Below are positions 15,542 to 24,121 of a stretch of 64,000 nt of DNA, one piece after another. Each line of letters starts with the position of its first letter. Position 1 is the first letter of the stretch. Source of the DNA: JBILCM01 sp044353165 (GTDB lineage Bacteria; Bacillota; Bacilli; Paenibacillales; YIM-B00363). The position numbers and the translations under genes are program-made. The notes beneath the pieces are model-generated. The model searched no databases, had not been told where the DNA came from, and saw nothing but the letters and a program-made list of their open reading frames with translations. The stretch is taken from the NCBI GenBank assembly GCA_044353165.1, contig JBILCM010000004.1, positions 8,055 through 72,054 on the forward strand, read 5' to 3'.

Positions 15542-16978
15542 ATGAACAAGACGTACGATCTGATTGTCGTTGGCGCGGGGCCTGCGGGTATTTTTGCTTG
15601 TTATGAGATGACGTTGCAACAACCCGAAGCGAAAGTGCTATTGATTGATAAGGGACATATCATATACAACCGGAGCTGCCCGATTCTAGAGGAGAAAATA
15701 AAGATGTGTCCGCCGCCGGCAGGGAAGAAGGACTATTCCGGTTGTCTGCCCGCGTGTTCGATTACCGCAGGATTCGGTGGCGCGGGCGCTTATAGCGACG
15801 GAAAATTTAACATTACGACGGAATTCGGCGGGTGGCTCACCGATTATTTACCTCCATCGAAAGTATATGAATTGATTCAATACGTCGATGCGCTCAACCT
15901 CAAGCACGGGGCGACAACCGAAGTCACAAATCCGAACACCGAAGCAATACGCACGATTGAACAACGCGGTTATGCCGTAGGGTTAAAATTGCTGCGCGCC
16001 CAAGTTCGCCACCTCGGAACCGAGCAGAATTTGGAGATTCTCAAGTCGATCTATGAGCACCTCAAGTCGCGTATCGATATGTGTTTTAAAACCGAGGTGG
16101 AAGATATCCTCACGGTCAAAGATGCCGGGGTCCATCGCATCGAAGGGATCGTCTTGAAGAATGGGGATGAATATCGGGCGCCGAACGTGCTTATTGCACC
16201 TGGACGGGATGGTTCGGTGTGGTTGTCACAAATTTTAAAGAAACGCAGACTGAAGATGTTCAACAATCAGGTAGATGTCGGCGTACGTGTGGAAACATCA
16301 GATGTGGTGATGCGCGAGATCAATGAAAATTTATATGAAGGTAAATTCATATTCAACACTTCAGTCGGCACACGGGTCAGAACGTTCTGCAGCAATCCAT
16401 CGGGGCATGTCGTCGTTGAGAATCACAGCGGGGTAATGGCGGCGAATGGGCATTCCTACAAAGACCCGCGACTCGGTTCTGCCAATACGAACTTTGCTTT
16501 GCTCGTCTCGCACAAGTTCACCGAACCTTTCGATAAACCCAATGAATATGCGCGAGAAATTTGTCGGCGTGCGAATGACCTGTCCAGCGGCGGGGTGATC
16601 GTGCAGAAATACGGCGACATTCGCAAAGGCAGACGTTCCACAACAGAGCGCATCAACGAAGGTTTCTTGGAACCGACGCTCAAAGAAGCTGTAGCCGGCG
16701 ATCTCGGGTTGGTGCTCCCGTACAATACGATGAAGAGTCTGATTGAAATGGTTGAGGCGCTCGATCATGTCACCCCGGGGATCGCCAATGAGCATACGTT
16801 ATTCTATGGTGTGGAAGCGAAGTTCTACTCGTCACGTCCGAAGTTGTCCGATGCGCTTGAGACGGAAATCGCGGGTTTGTATTGCGCCGGGGACGGTGCG
16901 GGAATCACCCGTGGTCTGGCACAGGCTGGTGCGGCGGGGGTGTGGGTAGCCCGCAATGTCGCTGCACGCCGGTTATAG
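15542..16978 (+). CDS. NAD(P)/FAD-dependent dehydrogenase (COG2509-like)
   Basis: A 478-residue flavoprotein with an N-terminal Rossmann motif (VVGAGPAGIFAC), the second FAD segment GGAGAYSDGKFN, and a C-terminal FAD-binding motif with GLYCAGDGAGITRGLAQAGAAG. This matches the uncharacterised FAD-dependent dehydrogenases related to BaiN/HI0933-like and geranylgeranyl reductase-like proteins. The Cys-rich stretch CPPPAGKKDYSGCLPAC (about 57-77) may be functional. Ribosome binding site AAGGAAGGG. The gene is alone behind the purine riboswitch, so its expression should follow a purine-like ligand. The physiological substrate is unknown. The 3' end overlaps the convergent spoVR by 6 bp. Confidence 0.85.
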   Translation: MNKTYDLIVVGAGPAGIFACYEMTLQQPEAKVLLIDKGHIIYNRSCPILEEKIKMCPPPAGKKDYSGCLPACSITAGFGGAGAYSDGKFNITTEFGGWLTDYLPPSKVYELIQYVDALNLKHGATTEVTNPNTEAIRTIEQRGYAVGLKLLRAQVRHLGTEQNLEILKSIYEHLKSRIDMCFKTEVEDILTVKDAGVHRIEGIVLKNGDEYRAPNVLIAPGRDGSVWLSQILKKRRLKMFNNQVDVGVRVETSDVVMREINENLYEGKFIFNTSVGTRVRTFCSNPSGHVVVENHSGVMAANGHSYKDPRLGSANTNFALLVSHKFTEPFDKPNEYAREICRRANDLSSGGVIVQKYGDIRKGRRSTTERINEGFLEPTLKEAVAGDLGLVLPYNTMKSLIEMVEALDHVTPGIANEHTLFYGVEAKFYSSRPKLSDALETEIAGLYCAGDGAGITRGLAQAGAAGVWVARNVAARRL

Positions 16979-16987
16979 GAACCGGCG
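16967..16987. terminator. Perfect hairpin at convergent stop codons
   Basis: CGCCGGTT (16967-16974) and AACCGGCG (16980-16987) form an 8-bp stem with a 5-nt loop, spanning both stop codons. The T content downstream is weak (TTGTTGTTG), so termination is plausible rather than certain. Confidence 0.45.
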
Positions 16988-18217
16988 TTGTTGTTGCTGT
17001 CCATCGTGGGTAAACACGATTTTGCGATCTTCCAAGATCGTCTCCAAGTGTACGGTGCGTCCCCAAAGTTGAGAAACATAAGGCAATGTGTGTTCAATAT
17101 ATTTTACATCCAGCTCGGTGCCGTCGTATTCATGTTTGAGGTACAACTCGCCGTTGTGGCCATAATCCCCATCCCAAACACGAATGACCGGGAATCCCCC
17201 GTTCACACGGGAGGTCACGAGTTGATCTCGCACGCGATCCCAGGACTTCTCGGCCATCAACCCATCTGGAAGCTCAAGTTCTTCAACGAAATCTTTCGTC
17301 ACATGGTCGCGTAAGAAAGATAGATCGGCATCGAGTTGGCGCACTTCGAAGATCGCTTCGCGTCCATGACGCGCCTCGATGTGCTCAAACAGCTTATATC
17401 CTAGGTAGTAAGGGTTTAATTGGTGCCGCGATGGAGCGACGATGGCAGCATGAAGCATAGCAACCTCCATCGACTCCGCCGAAGTGAGATCGAGCTCCCG
17501 CATCAATCGTGTGTGCCAATAGGAGGCCCAGCCTTCGTTCATGATTTTCGTCTCGATCTGTGGCCAGAAATAGAGCATTTCTTCGCGGATCACGCTCACA
17601 ATATCGCGTTGCCAAGCGGACAATCCGCTCGCGTGACGTGCAATAAACCCGAGTACATCTTTCGCGGGTTCGGCGGCGGGGCATTCCGATGACGACTCCC
17701 AAACCCCTGTGGTTCGTATCATCCTCGGATCGATATGCTCTTGCAAGCTGAGCACGGCATCCAGGCAACGTTCCACTTGTTCTTTGCCAACCTCCAATTC
17801 ATAGCCGTGAATGCGTTCGGCTGCCGCCGACATTGTCTCAACCATGTCGCGGTTCGTGTGGGAGAAGCGGACATTGTTCTTAAAAAAGTCACTGTGTCCC
17901 AACACATGCGCTACGATCAGCTTGTTTTGGATCAAGGAATTGCCAGCGCGTAAGAACGCATAACATGGATTCGAGTTGATGACCAATTCATACATTTTGG
18001 ATAAACCGAGGTCATCATGGGTCTTCATGCGGTGGAACGCTTTACCAAAACTCCAGTGGGAGAAACGCGTTGGCATGCCGTACGCACTGCATGTGTACAT
18101 CCGATCCGCCGAACAAATTTCATATCGCATCGGGTAGCCATCCAGACCGAAGCTTTCGGCGATCTGTGTAATTTCTGCAATGGCGCGCTCCAACGCTTCC
18201 ATTTCACAGTGGGGCAC
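16973..18217 (-). CDS. spoVR: SpoVR-family stage V sporulation protein
   Basis: A 414-residue SpoVR/YcgB homologue; Bacillus SpoVR (about 468 residues) is involved in spore cortex formation. Recognisable segments are MYELVINSNPCYAFL, HVLGHSDFFKNN and MNEGWASYWH, with several conserved His/Glu suggestive of a metal site. The GTG at 18217 follows AGGAGG at a spacing of 11. It lies 6 bp after yhbH, forming a yhbH-spoVR operon. The third usual partner, prkA, is about 5 kb away on the other strand. The molecular activity of SpoVR is not established. Confidence 0.94.
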   Translation of the reverse strand: MPHCEMEALERAIAEITQIAESFGLDGYPMRYEICSADRMYTCSAYGMPTRFSHWSFGKAFHRMKTHDDLGLSKMYELVINSNPCYAFLRAGNSLIQNKLIVAHVLGHSDFFKNNVRFSHTNRDMVETMSAAAERIHGYELEVGKEQVERCLDAVLSLQEHIDPRMIRTTGVWESSSECPAAEPAKDVLGFIARHASGLSAWQRDIVSVIREEMLYFWPQIETKIMNEGWASYWHTRLMRELDLTSAESMEVAMLHAAIVAPSRHQLNPYYLGYKLFEHIEARHGREAIFEVRQLDADLSFLRDHVTKDFVEELELPDGLMAEKSWDRVRDQLVTSRVNGGFPVIRVWDGDYGHNGELYLKHEYDGTELDVKYIEHTLPYVSQLWGRTVHLETILEDRKIVFTHDGQQQQRRFL

Positions 18218-18223
18218 GGTGGT

Positions 18224-19321
18224 TCAAACCTCCTTCCGCTTGCTGACAGGACCGAAGAATGTGCGAAGCGCCTTTAAGACGTCACCCTTCTCCCGGATGA
18301 TGCTCGTTAGGAAACCGGGGTCGCTCACGTTGCGGTAAGCGGACATTAATGTGCTCGTGCGGTTGAAGGGGTTCACTTCGCCGTATCCGAACACGTTGCA
18401 ACGATCTACCAGTTCGCTAATGGCTTGCAAACAGCGATCATTGTCACTGGACAGATTGTCTCCATCAGAAAAATGAAACGGGTATAAGTTAAACTTGGCG
18501 GGGTCATATCGGGAGTCAATGAGTTCAAGCGCCAGTTCATAAGCAGATGAACAGATCGTACCGCCGCTCTCGCCTTTGGAGAAGAATACATCTTCGGTGA
18601 CCACTTTCGCTTCTGCATGATGGGCAATAAACACGTTCTCAACATGCTTATATTTTTGAAGAAGAAACCGAGACATCCAGAAGAAAAAACTGCGCGCACA
18701 ATATTTTTCGAATACCCCCATAGAACCGGATGTATCCATCATGGCGATGATCACAGCACTCGATTCGCGCTTCACAGTAGGCTCCCATGTTTTGTAGCGC
18801 AGATCATCAGGGGTGAAACCGCCAAAACCAGGACTCCCCCTTGTCGCATTGCGCTTGAAGTTCTCGAGCAGCGTCCGCTTGCGATCCAGATTGGCCATCA
18901 TGCCAACCTTACGCACATCGGTATACCGCGTTTGCTCTGTCTCGAGTTGTTGATGATCTCGACGGTGCCAATTCGGCAATGCCCAATCTTCGAACAAGGC
19001 GTCTTCGAGCTCCTCGAATTCCACCTCAATCTCATACAGATCCTCACCTGCAGCATCGCCTGCTTTCGAATCGTCACCCCCAAGACTCGCATGTTTGCGC
19101 TTATGGAGATTGAAGCGGAAACGGTATTGTTCCAGACTGTGGATGGGCACCTTGATCGGCTTCGTTCCATCGGAGAGAATAAGGCTTTCATCGGTGATTA
19201 GGTCGTGAAGGCGTTGTTTGACAACTTCTTTCACCTTCTGTTGATGGCGTGTTTGATCCTGCTGCCCTTGGCGATGTAGCGACCCATCTGCTTGCGAAAT
19301 GGTGAACGGGGGATCTGTCAT
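18224..19321 (-). CDS. yhbH: YhbH/YeaH-family sporulation protein (DUF444, VWA domain)
   Basis: A 365-residue DUF444 protein with a von Willebrand factor A-like domain. The MIDAS motif is DTSGSMG (IIAMMDTSGSMGVFEK), followed by HFSDGDNLSSDN. It belongs to the conserved prkA-yhbH-spoVR set acting in sporulation or stress. The ATG at 19321 is selected because AAAGGTG lies about 9 nt upstream; a GTG at 19333 is in frame. The basic, Gln-rich N-terminal 60 residues are typical. It is co-oriented with spoVR and divergent from the Uma2 gene. Confidence 0.92.
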   Translation of the reverse strand: MTDPPFTISQADGSLHRQGQQDQTRHQQKVKEVVKQRLHDLITDESLILSDGTKPIKVPIHSLEQYRFRFNLHKRKHASLGGDDSKAGDAAGEDLYEIEVEFEELEDALFEDWALPNWHRRDHQQLETEQTRYTDVRKVGMMANLDRKRTLLENFKRNATRGSPGFGGFTPDDLRYKTWEPTVKRESSAVIIAMMDTSGSMGVFEKYCARSFFFWMSRFLLQKYKHVENVFIAHHAEAKVVTEDVFFSKGESGGTICSSAYELALELIDSRYDPAKFNLYPFHFSDGDNLSSDNDRCLQAISELVDRCNVFGYGEVNPFNRTSTLMSAYRNVSDPGFLTSIIREKGDVLKALRTFFGPVSKRKEV

Positions 19322-19373
19322 TCGAACACACACCTTTCAATGAATTGCAGGGTGATCATGTATTCAGTGTATG

Positions 19374-19403
19374 TTGACAACGATGAACGGGATGACTCAT
19401 AAT
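19374..19403 (+). promoter_or_regulatory. Probable promoter for the Uma2 leader
   Basis: TTGACA (19374-19379), 18-bp spacer, CATAAT (19398-19403). The predicted start near 19410 lies just upstream of the leader terminator. Confidence 0.55.
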
Positions 19404-19424
19404 ATAAAGCAAGAATGAAGTTCT

Positions 19425-19481
19425 CGGGGAAGCACCTCGCAAAGACGACACGGCAAGTGTTGCTTTTACGGGGTGTTTTTT
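19425..19481 (+). promoter_or_regulatory. Leader attenuator: strong terminator with competing hairpin
   Basis: The outer arm CACCTCG (19433-19439) pairs with CGGGGTG (19469-19475). Inside, AAAG (19441-19444) pairs with CTTT (19463-19466) and CGACAC (19446-19451) with GTGTTG (19457-19462). Six Ts follow at 19476-19481. The upstream CGGGG (19425-19429) can instead pair with CCTCG (19435-19439), disrupting the outer arm. No plus-strand gene lies upstream, so this terminator acts on the Uma2 leader itself or ends a small RNA of about 70 nt. Confidence 0.65.
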
Positions 19482-19504
19482 GGCGTAGAAGGGAGATGAG
19501 CAGC

Positions 19505-20113
19505 ATGGAGAAAGATAAAGAACCTCGGAAGCTGAACGCGGGGTCTCAACAACCACACATGCGGGAACAAGGACTTACCTACAACGATTATGCCGCAATG
19601 GATGATGATCATCGATATGAGTTGGTTGACGGACAATTGGAACTGATGAGTCCAGCGCCGATGGTTAGACATCAATTGATCAGTACGGAGTTACTCAGTA
19701 AGTTACGTGACACTTGTTATTCAGACTATATTATTGTGCAAGCGCCGGTGGATCTGATTGTATCCCCGCAGCATGTTCGACAACCTGATCTCATCATGAT
19801 TCATCGCAGCCGAATGCACATCATCACTCAGAGGGGCATTATGGGTCCGCCGGACCTTGTTGTTGAGATTGTTTCCCCTTCTACGTTGCGACGGGACAAG
19901 GTGGATAAACGAAAGGCGTACGCGCAATTTCAAGTGCCAGAATACTGGATTGTCGAACCGACTTTAGGGATTCTCGAGCAATATGTATTGCATGATCATC
20001 GATATGAGTTGGTGAACGTGTATCAAGAAGACGAACTTGTTCAATCCAATCATGTACCATGCATTCGTTTCTCAATGAGCGAGATCATGGACAACATTCC
20101 TCATTTTGAGTAG
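19505..20113 (+). CDS. Uma2-family (DUF820) putative endonuclease
   Basis: A 202-residue Uma2/DUF820 protein with a restriction-endonuclease-like fold. Motifs are YELVDGQLELMSPAPMVRHQ, a QPDLIMIHR strand and PPDLVVEIVSPST, followed by KRKAYAQFQVPEYWIVEP. The D...EIVSPS arrangement is the family's presumed PD-(D/E)XK active site. The ATG at 19505 follows AGAAGGGAG at suitable spacing, while the frame is open from 19415 through the leader terminator. Uma2 genes are common as solitary or multicopy genes in several phyla; the biological role is unknown. Confidence 0.85.
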   Translation: MEKDKEPRKLNAGSQQPHMREQGLTYNDYAAMDDDHRYELVDGQLELMSPAPMVRHQLISTELLSKLRDTCYSDYIIVQAPVDLIVSPQHVRQPDLIMIHRSRMHIITQRGIMGPPDLVVEIVSPSTLRRDKVDKRKAYAQFQVPEYWIVEPTLGILEQYVLHDHRYELVNVYQEDELVQSNHVPCIRFSMSEIMDNIPHFE

Positions 20114-20125
20114 TCACATGAACGG

Positions 20126-20959
20126 TTACACAACCCGTGATGGATTCACGCCGTAGTATTGGGTGAATTGCCTCGAAAAATAATGAATGGATGGATAACG
20201 GAGCATCTCTGCGACTTCAGTGACACTGTATCTTCCTTCTTGTAGCAAGATCATGGCGCGTTCCATCCGGCATTGCATTACATACGCGTTCGGCGTCATG
20301 CCGGTTTGTTGATGGAACAAGCGGAAGAACCGCGTTCGTCCCAGTTCGCATGCATCAGCCATCTCATCGATCGACATCGTGTCATCACGATCCCGAAATG
20401 TAGCCACCAATCGCTGAATACGTTGATCGCTTGGACCACTGTTCATCACCGCATCATACCAACGGAGCAGCCATGATGTGAACAAGTATTGAACGGATTT
20501 CTGTGTGTTGACGCCTTTGTGTTGGAACGCTTTTACGATTTGTTTAAAATGTTCCATTACATCACTCCCGAGTGCTATGGATGAGAAAGACGGCAGTGCG
20601 TCCAATTCCGGGCTCTCGCAAAGCGGGACCATATGCAATACGAGTTCTTGATCATCGTATTGAAATTTGGGGAAGATCGGTGCGTCCTGTGCGTCGTAGC
20701 ATAAGTTCACATAAATATTGTAAGACCGTATGGTCTCCTCCGGTGTTGCTAAGAAGGCATGCGCTTCCCCTGGACGAACAAATAACAAATCGCCCACCTT
20801 CACTTCATAGATTTTTCCGTTCACCCACACCCTCCCTCCGTTACTAATGAATAAATGGAACGCATAACTGTTACCCCGACGTTGTTGCTCTTTGAACCCG
20901 CCGCTGTATAGAAAGTAGTGGGCAGAGCCTACCAGGGGTTGAATCTCATGTAAATTCAT
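20126..20959 (-). CDS. AraC-family transcriptional regulator
   Basis: A 277-residue regulator. The N-terminal cupin-like effector domain includes GRVWVNGKIYEVKVGDLLFVRPGEAHAF. Two C-terminal helix-turn-helix motifs carry SIDEMADACELGRTRFFRLFHQQTGMTPNAYV and VTEVAEMLRYPSIHYFSRQFTQYYGVNPSRV. Regulators of this type often respond to sugars. It is divergent from the GH29 fucosidase gene and likely controls it; the shared AT-rich intergenic region (20960-21100) shows no strong sigma-A promoter for the fucosidase, consistent with activator dependence (inference). Confidence 0.92.
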   Translation of the reverse strand: MNLHEIQPLVGSAHYFLYSGGFKEQQRRGNSYAFHLFISNGGRVWVNGKIYEVKVGDLLFVRPGEAHAFLATPEETIRSYNIYVNLCYDAQDAPIFPKFQYDDQELVLHMVPLCESPELDALPSFSSIALGSDVMEHFKQIVKAFQHKGVNTQKSVQYLFTSWLLRWYDAVMNSGPSDQRIQRLVATFRDRDDTMSIDEMADACELGRTRFFRLFHQQTGMTPNAYVMQCRMERAMILLQEGRYSVTEVAEMLRYPSIHYFSRQFTQYYGVNPSRVV

Positions 20960-21100
20960 CGTCTCGAGTCACCTCCCCAATGCTAATTTACTGTTCAAAA
21001 ATGTACGATTTTATAAATAATGGGACTGAATTTTAAAGACATCATAACCATTTTCCAATAGTATTATAAATAAATTTAAACACTAAAGGAAGTGAAAGCA

Positions 21101-22465
21101 ATGGAATCACTCCATGTCAGAAGTGCATCCATGGATAAACGGGAAGGACTGTATGGTTTTCATGATGAACGGGATTGGTTTTTGGATCGACGGTTTGGTT
21201 TATTTATTCACTGGGGGTTATACGCCCTTGGCGAATGGCATGAACAAGAGATGTGGCGCAAGCATGTTTCTCGTGAAACCTACCGCAACTACATGACGCA
21301 ATTTCAACCTCACAAGTTTGATCCGGACCAATGGATTGACTTCGCGCAAGAAGCAGGTATGGAATACGTGACGTTCACAGCCAAGCATTGTGACGGGTTC
21401 TGTCTATGGAATACGCAACAGACGGCTTACAATATAATGAATACGCCGTATCAGCAAGATATTCTGAGGCAACTTGCACAAGCGTGTCAACGTCGGAACT
21501 TTCCTCTGTGTGTGTATTATTCGGTTGTTGATTGGCATCATCCCAATTACCCGCACCAGGGCAGGGCGCATGAATTTGCCGAACCGTTCCCTGGGGATGA
21601 GCCGGACCTCGCCAAGTATGTTGAATTTGTTCGAGAACAAATTCGCGAGATTTGCTCGAACTATGGTGAGATCCACGGTATCTGGTGGGACGCGAACCGG
21701 CTGGGGATCGAGGATCCGAGCATCAATCAGATGATTCGCAAGTTACAGCCGAAGGCGGTCATCAACAACCGCGGCTTCGATCGCGGAGATTACGGTACAC
21801 CGGAACGAGATTTTCAAGCGGCGCACCATGGCGGCGCTGTCGTTGGTCGTCGATACGGTTCGTTGACCGAGGCATGCAATGCAATCGGAATGCTAAGTTG
21901 GGGGTATCGCGACCACGAAGATCATTACAGCAGCAAGTATTTGATCCAAAGTATCGCGAAGGCGATGGCGATGGGCGGCAATTATTTGCTCAATGTCGGA
22001 CCGCGTCCAGATGGCACATTCTCACCGGACGATATTGAAATGTTGCGTAAGATCGGACGATGGTACAGCCGAGTCCAAGAGGCTTACGGACAGACCATTC
22101 CTGCATCCGAGCTGATCTTGAATGAAGATGTATATATCACCCGAGCGGGAAATACACTTTATGTCCACTTTATCGCTGATCCTAAGGGGCGTGCGGTGGA
22201 ATTGCGTGGTATTCCATTGACACCGCGTGAGGCCGTATTGTTAAATAATGGTCAAGTGCTCACAACAACACGGGATCGAGGCGCTCGACACTGGAAGCAA
22301 CCGCTTCATGATTTGCGCATTCGGGATATCCCTGTGGAATCTTACTACGATCAGGTTATGGTGATCCGGCTCGAATTCGACGAATGCATTGCATTCAGCA
22401 CTTCGAGCCTAGAGCATGCCCAAACCTCCAGTTCTTCAGCGCACCGCAACCCCGATATTCCATAA
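21101..22465 (+). CDS. GH29-family alpha-L-fucosidase
   Basis: A 454-residue glycoside hydrolase of family 29. The N-terminus has the RFGLFIHWGLYALGEWHEQEMW motif. YVTFTAKHCDGFCLW and the nucleophile region HGIWWDAN (the Asp acting as nucleophile) follow, and the catalytic domain ends with GNYLLNVGPRPDG. A short C-terminal beta domain follows. There is no signal peptide, so it probably acts in the cytoplasm on imported fucosyl oligosaccharides. The ATG at 21101 is chosen with AAGGAAG 8 nt upstream. It precedes the SGNH-hydrolase fusion gene by 27 bp in one likely operon. No transporter is visible nearby. Confidence 0.92.
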   Translation: MESLHVRSASMDKREGLYGFHDERDWFLDRRFGLFIHWGLYALGEWHEQEMWRKHVSRETYRNYMTQFQPHKFDPDQWIDFAQEAGMEYVTFTAKHCDGFCLWNTQQTAYNIMNTPYQQDILRQLAQACQRRNFPLCVYYSVVDWHHPNYPHQGRAHEFAEPFPGDEPDLAKYVEFVREQIREICSNYGEIHGIWWDANRLGIEDPSINQMIRKLQPKAVINNRGFDRGDYGTPERDFQAAHHGGAVVGRRYGSLTEACNAIGMLSWGYRDHEDHYSSKYLIQSIAKAMAMGGNYLLNVGPRPDGTFSPDDIEMLRKIGRWYSRVQEAYGQTIPASELILNEDVYITRAGNTLYVHFIADPKGRAVELRGIPLTPREAVLLNNGQVLTTTRDRGARHWKQPLHDLRIRDIPVESYYDQVMVIRLEFDECIAFSTSSLEHAQTSSSSAHRNPDIP

Positions 22466-22492
22466 ATTACGAATCATCAAGGAGCCATCTTC

Positions 22493-23947
22493 ATGCACAG
22501 ACGCCACTACATTCCCGTCCCTGCCAAGCAGCCAACAACGATTTTGTTTATTGGCGACAGCATCACACAAGGCGGATTATATATTAAGCAACTCGAACAA
22601 TATTTTGCAGAACATCTACCGGATCATGGATTGGTATTGAGGAATGCGGGTCTGAGCAGCGAGACGGCATCCGGATTGAGTGAGCCCGACCATCCATTCC
22701 CGCGGCCGTGCATCCATTCCCGGCTTGAGCAAGTGTTAGCTCAACATGCGCCAGATTGGGTTGTTTTCTGCTATGGGATGAATGATGGCATTTACTATCC
22801 ATTCTCTGAGGAGAGGTTTCAACGTTATCAAGAGGGCATTCACCGCATCGTGGATCGAGTGAGGGGGATTGGTGCGAAGGTAGCGGTGATGACGCCTCCG
22901 CCGTTCGATGCGAAATCGATGGATGCCAATCGGTTGCTACCTAGCGGTGAAGATGAATACAGCTACAAGACGCCTTACGCCAATTATAATGAAGATGTAT
23001 TGTCGACATATGCCCAGTGGATTCGCACAGAGCTAAGACCATATGTCGATTGTGTCATCGACATTCACTCCACGATGCAAGCGCATCTGCTGAAGGCTCG
23101 AGTGAAAGACCCTGCCTACATCTCGGGTGATGGGATCCATCCCAACGCTGCTGGACACGGGATCATGGCGCGAACGATACTGCGTGAGTTGTTTTTCATG
23201 GAATTGATGCGTGACGAGTTGACGACCGTGGTGTCTGATTGGCACTGCTACGAGCGAATCGATGATGTGTATCGCGGCAGGGAAGTCATCCTTGTGCGAC
23301 CGCACCACCCTGCACCCGGTCGGCCATGGGTGTGGCGAACGGAGTTTTTCGGTGCGTTCGCGCAAGCGGACCTTGCGTTGCTGGCGCAAGGTTGGCATGT
23401 AGCGTATTATCGGCTCAGCCATATGTATGGAAGTCCGGCTGCGGTGGAGTGGATGAAATCGTTCCACACGCATATCGTTACGCAACATGCATTATCTGTG
23501 CAAGCGTCACTGTTCGGATTTAGCCGCGGCGGCCTGTATGCCATAAATTATGCAACTACGTATCCTGCGGATGTTGCAGCGATTTATTTGGATGCCCCTG
23601 TACTTGATCTGCGCAGTTGGCCAGGGGGATTGTGGCAAGGGAAAGGTTACCCGCAAGGTTGGGAAGAAGTCCAAGCCGTCTATGCCATGAATGTGGAGGA
23701 AGTGCGACTTGCTGCGCCCAATCTCATCGATCGCGTGGAAACTCTGGTTCGTGCCGGAATTCCCATCCTCTTGGTCGCTGGCGATGCGGATGTCGTCGTG
23801 CCTTACGAGGAGAACGGTGCCAAACTCGTCACACGCATAGAGCAACTCGGTGGGAAAATCTCTGTCATTCTCAAACCGGGTGTTGATCATCATCCGCACA
23901 GCTTGGAGGACGTGACACCGATCGTCACATTCTTCCAACAGGTGTAA
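22493..23947 (+). CDS. Two-domain SGNH esterase / alpha-beta hydrolase fusion
   Basis: A 484-residue protein with two complete hydrolase domains. Residues 14-235 form an SGNH/GDSL domain with block I IGDSITQGG (Ser23), block III YGMNDG (about 94-99) and block V SGDGIHP (Asp213, His216). Residues 250-484 form an alpha/beta hydrolase with nucleophile elbow GFSRGG (Ser344), an acid in GDADVVVP (about 431-433) and His in GVDHHPHS (about 466-467). There is no signal peptide. An AAGGAG ribosome binding site precedes the ATG. It follows the fucosidase and is probably in the same operon, so removal of acyl groups from fucosylated oligosaccharides is a reasonable guess. Confidence 0.85.
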   Translation: MHRRHYIPVPAKQPTTILFIGDSITQGGLYIKQLEQYFAEHLPDHGLVLRNAGLSSETASGLSEPDHPFPRPCIHSRLEQVLAQHAPDWVVFCYGMNDGIYYPFSEERFQRYQEGIHRIVDRVRGIGAKVAVMTPPPFDAKSMDANRLLPSGEDEYSYKTPYANYNEDVLSTYAQWIRTELRPYVDCVIDIHSTMQAHLLKARVKDPAYISGDGIHPNAAGHGIMARTILRELFFMELMRDELTTVVSDWHCYERIDDVYRGREVILVRPHHPAPGRPWVWRTEFFGAFAQADLALLAQGWHVAYYRLSHMYGSPAAVEWMKSFHTHIVTQHALSVQASLFGFSRGGLYAINYATTYPADVAAIYLDAPVLDLRSWPGGLWQGKGYPQGWEEVQAVYAMNVEEVRLAAPNLIDRVETLVRAGIPILLVAGDADVVVPYEENGAKLVTRIEQLGGKISVILKPGVDHHPHSLEDVTPIVTFFQQV

Positions 23948-23980
23948 CTAGCGTAATGAAACGTAATTCATGAAACATGC

Positions 23981-24019
23981 CCCGTTGCGTTCAGGATACT
24001 GAGTGCAATGGGTTTTTTT
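23981..24019 (+). terminator. Intrinsic terminator of the fucosidase operon
   Basis: CCCGTTGC (23981-23988) pairs with GCAATGGG (24005-24012), followed by seven Ts. Confidence 0.85.
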
Positions 24020-24034
24020 CACTTACGAACGAGA

Positions 24035-24063
24035 TTGTATTCACCCGCGTTATTCGGTAAAAT
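24035..24063 (+). promoter_or_regulatory. Probable sigma-A promoter for prmA cluster
   Basis: TTGTAT (24035-24040), 17-bp spacer, TAAAAT (24058-24063), about 60 bp before prmA. Confidence 0.6.
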
Positions 24064-24121
24064 GATGCAGGTACCATCGAATAATGTTTACATCCACCAG
24101 GTGTAAGGGAGACAAGCAATC

